DNA of 64,000 nucleotides from UBA1672 sp963977495 (GTDB lineage Bacteria; Pseudomonadota; Alphaproteobacteria; Micavibrionales; Micavibrionaceae). The notes beneath the pieces are model-generated. The model made no database searches and had not been told where the DNA came from. It saw only the letters and a list, made by a program, of their open reading frames with translations. A program made the position numbers and the translations under genes. The first letter of the stretch is position 1. Every line of letters begins with the position of its first letter. Below are positions 62,276 to 64,000 of this stretch, piece by piece. The stretch spans positions 186,001 to 250,000 of the forward strand of contig CAXBOT010000001.1 of NCBI GenBank assembly GCA_963977495.1, given 5' to 3'.

Positions 62276-63205
62276 ATGGTTAGATATATGACGATTTTCA
62301 CAAGCCTTTTTGCGTGTGCATTTTTGCTGGTTTCCTTTCAGTCCGTAGAGGCAGAGAACGCGGCGCCTAAGAGTGCGGCTGTTGAAGGGCAAGTGCCGGA
62401 AGCTGCACAAGAAACAGCGCCGACAACAGATACCGAAAAGCACAACGCCATTGATGATATCCGTTTCCTTGAGACGAACTGGATGCCCAAGCTGTTGTTG
62501 ATTATTGATAATGGGCCGGTTTTATTGGATCGTGAGACACCCGAAGGTACTGAGGTTTTCTATATTAAGCCGCCGCCTTTGAATTCCAGTCAGCAGACAA
62601 AAGACGAGATTGTTTATCTTCATGAAATTGCAAAAACAGAGCGTACGCCTGATGCAATTAAGCGTATCTTATATGAAAACTCAGGCATTAGTGCACACAG
62701 CATGTTTGTTAATGAGGGCTTGATTGATGAGCAAAATTACAAAACTTTGAGCCTGATGGAGATCATTGATAACGACAATATGTTTTTTATCCTTGAGCGC
62801 AAAAAATACTTTGAACGCCCCCGTCCGAGTGAGTTAGATCCGACATTGAAGACAGTGATTGATAATCCGCCGCATGCGGCTTATCCGTCCGGTCATGCGA
62901 CACAAACCTATATCAATGCCTTGGTTCTTGCAGACTTTGACCCCGAAAATGCGGATGTGTATAAACAATTCGCAATTGATGTTGCCCATCGCCGTGAAAT
63001 TGCAGGTGTACATTACCCAAGCGATAGCGAAGCGGGGCGCGGTCTTGCCGCAGATGTTTTGGCACGGTTGCGTACTATTCCGATATTTGAAAAGAAATAT
63101 CAGGCGGCAAAATTATCCTATATCAAACCCGATCTTTCTGGGAAAAATTTAGAAAAAGCGGATGATATGACAACGGATGAAACCCCAGAAAAATCAACAT
63201 ATTAA
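62276..63205 (+). CDS. Secreted PAP2-type acid phosphatase inserted in the atp operon
   Basis: A 309-residue protein with a Sec signal (MVRYMTIFTSLFACAFLLVSFQSVEA). The three PAP2/class A acid phosphatase motifs are present: K-x6-RP (KKYFERPRP), YPSGHATQ and HRREIAGVHYPSD. GGAGAAGGATA precedes the ATG at 62276. It sits between atpG and atpD, 36 bp after atpG and 28 bp before atpD, in the same direction, so it is cotranscribed with the ATP synthase genes. Predicted to dephosphorylate a lipid- or nucleotide-type substrate in the periplasm. Confidence 0.88.
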   Translation: MVRYMTIFTSLFACAFLLVSFQSVEAENAAPKSAAVEGQVPEAAQETAPTTDTEKHNAIDDIRFLETNWMPKLLLIIDNGPVLLDRETPEGTEVFYIKPPPLNSSQQTKDEIVYLHEIAKTERTPDAIKRILYENSGISAHSMFVNEGLIDEQNYKTLSLMEIIDNDNMFFILERKKYFERPRPSELDPTLKTVIDNPPHAAYPSGHATQTYINALVLADFDPENADVYKQFAIDVAHRREIAGVHYPSDSEAGRGLAADVLARLRTIPIFEKKYQAAKLSYIKPDLSGKNLEKADDMTTDETPEKSTY

Positions 63206-63233
63206 AAATACTAATCAAGAGGACTAGAATAAA

Positions 63234-64000
63234 ATGGCAAAAGAAGCACAAGGCAAAATTTTACAGGTACTAGGCGCGGTCGTCGATGTACAGTTCGAAG
63301 AAGGCAGTGTACCGCCAATCTTGAATGCGCTTCATACTGATAATAACGGGCAAACGCTTGTTCTTGAGGTAGCGCAGCACCTTGGTGAAAATACAGTGCG
63401 CGCAATTGCGATGGACATGACAGATGGTCTAAAACGCGGTCAGCCTGTGATTAACACAGAAGAACAAATTACAGTGCCAGTCGGCGCAGAAACTTTGGGT
63501 CGTATTTTTGATGTTATCGGCGCGCCGATCGACGAAGGCAAGCCCGTTAAGACAAAACAAAGATGGCCAATTCACCGCGAAGCTCCAACATTTGCAGAGC
63601 AAGCAACAGACAGTGAAATCCTTGTAACAGGGATCAAAGTTGTTGACCTTCTTTGCCCCTATTCAAAAGGTGGTAAAATCGGCCTGTTCGGTGGTGCCGG
63701 TGTTGGTAAAACCGTTACGATCATGGAATTGATCAACAACATTGCAAAAGGCCACGGTGGGGTGTCTGTTTTCGGTGGTGTTGGTGAGCGTACGCGTGAA
63801 GGGAACGACTTGTACCATGAGATGATTGAATCTGGTGTTATTAAGCCGGGCGATCACAAAGAATCAAAAGTGGCTCTCGTTTACGGTCAGATGAACGAAC
63901 CACCGGGTGCACGTGCGCGTGTGGCTTTGTCTGCATTGACGATGGCGGAATATTTCCGTGACGAAGAAGGGCAAGACGTTTTGTTCTTCCTTGATAACAT
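63234..64000 (+). CDS. atpD: ATP synthase F1 beta subunit (3' end outside window)
   Basis: The visible 255 residues start MAKEAQGKILQVLGAVVDVQF and contain GRIFDVIGAPIDEGKP, the P-loop GGAGVGKT, VFGGVGERTREGNDLY and QMNEPPGARARV, the catalytic-subunit hallmarks. AGAGGACTAGAATAAA provides the ribosome-binding site. The gene runs off the right edge; atpC would be expected next. Confidence 0.97.
   Translation, partial: MAKEAQGKILQVLGAVVDVQFEEGSVPPILNALHTDNNGQTLVLEVAQHLGENTVRAIAMDMTDGLKRGQPVINTEEQITVPVGAETLGRIFDVIGAPIDEGKPVKTKQRWPIHREAPTFAEQATDSEILVTGIKVVDLLCPYSKGGKIGLFGGAGVGKTVTIMELINNIAKGHGGVSVFGGVGERTREGNDLYHEMIESGVIKPGDHKESKVALVYGQMNEPPGARARVALSALTMAEYFRDEEGQDVLFFLDN

Noticed and set aside
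1..64000. tRNA, rRNA, CRISPR or IS elements
   Set aside because: No cloverleaf-type sequence, repeat-spacer array, transposase or terminal inverted repeats were recognised by reading; a tRNAscan or IS search could still find something missed.

Overview
The window looks like a moderate-GC alphaproteobacterial chromosome. Two gene orders typical of that class are present: SPOR protein-nagZ-scpA-scpB-tatA-tatB-tatC (with xthA, erpA and dgt just upstream), and xerC-DUF484 / transaldolase / priA / atpH-atpA-atpG-atpD. The TCA genes mdh, sucC, sucD, sucA, sucB and lpd run in order on the plus strand, as in many alphaproteobacteria, but are spread over 33 kb because accessory genes sit in every gap. 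No tRNA, rRNA, IS element, integrase-flanked island or CRISPR array was seen. The lineage cannot be fixed from sequence alone; a member of the Micavibrionales-like or another deep alphaproteobacterial group would fit, but that is inference.

Layout. 1-3.4 kb (minus): a Tat-exported SDR, a small secreted protein, a lipoprotein alpha/beta hydrolase and xthA. 3.5-13.9 kb: a PfkB kinase, erpA, dgt, then a tightly overlapping plus-strand operon (SPOR, nagZ, scpA, membrane protein, scpB, a 55-codon membrane ORF, tatA, membrane protein, tatB, tatC, zapE). 14-15 kb: mdh with a clear terminator. 15-24.4 kb (minus): a STAS-like protein, TrkH, and four large proteins: a lytic-transglycosylase-like protein, a muramidase-like/M23 protein, a GH104-like muramidase and a 959-residue coiled-coil protein. 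24.8-32 kb: sucCD, an unknown gene, a tandem pair of unknown paralogs, and sucA. 32-34.3 kb (minus): a DUF389 membrane protein and another tandem paralog pair. 34.4-38.2 kb: thiE-thiD-thiL and sucB. 38.3-45.1 kb: three LprI-like secreted paralogs, two deaminase-superfamily paralogs, an SRPBCC protein and an 821-residue LOG/SLOG protein. 45.3-46.6 kb: lpd. 46.7-50 kb (minus): a membrane protein and three paralogs with a kinase-like motif pattern. 50-53.4 kb (minus): xerC, DUF484, a zinc-ribbon-like small protein, transaldolase and an unknown gene. 53.5-58.9 kb: priA, and two TraX-like membrane proteins flanking a membrane-bound spermidine-synthase-like protein. 59.1-64 kb: ATP synthase F1 genes, with a PAP2 phosphatase inserted between atpG and atpD.

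The main theme is a conserved housekeeping backbone (2-oxoglutarate dehydrogenase, succinyl-CoA synthetase, malate dehydrogenase, F1 ATPase, Tat export, Scp condensin, thiamine synthesis supplying the SucA cofactor) interrupted by accessory genes that are very often locally duplicated. The best candidates for undescribed biology are the cell-wall-hydrolase cluster at 17-24 kb, whose two hydrolases share a conserved C-terminal tail and a similarly placed N-terminal hydrophobic patch; the deaminase/LOG nucleotide module at 40-45 kb; and the kinase-like triplet at 47.5-50 kb.
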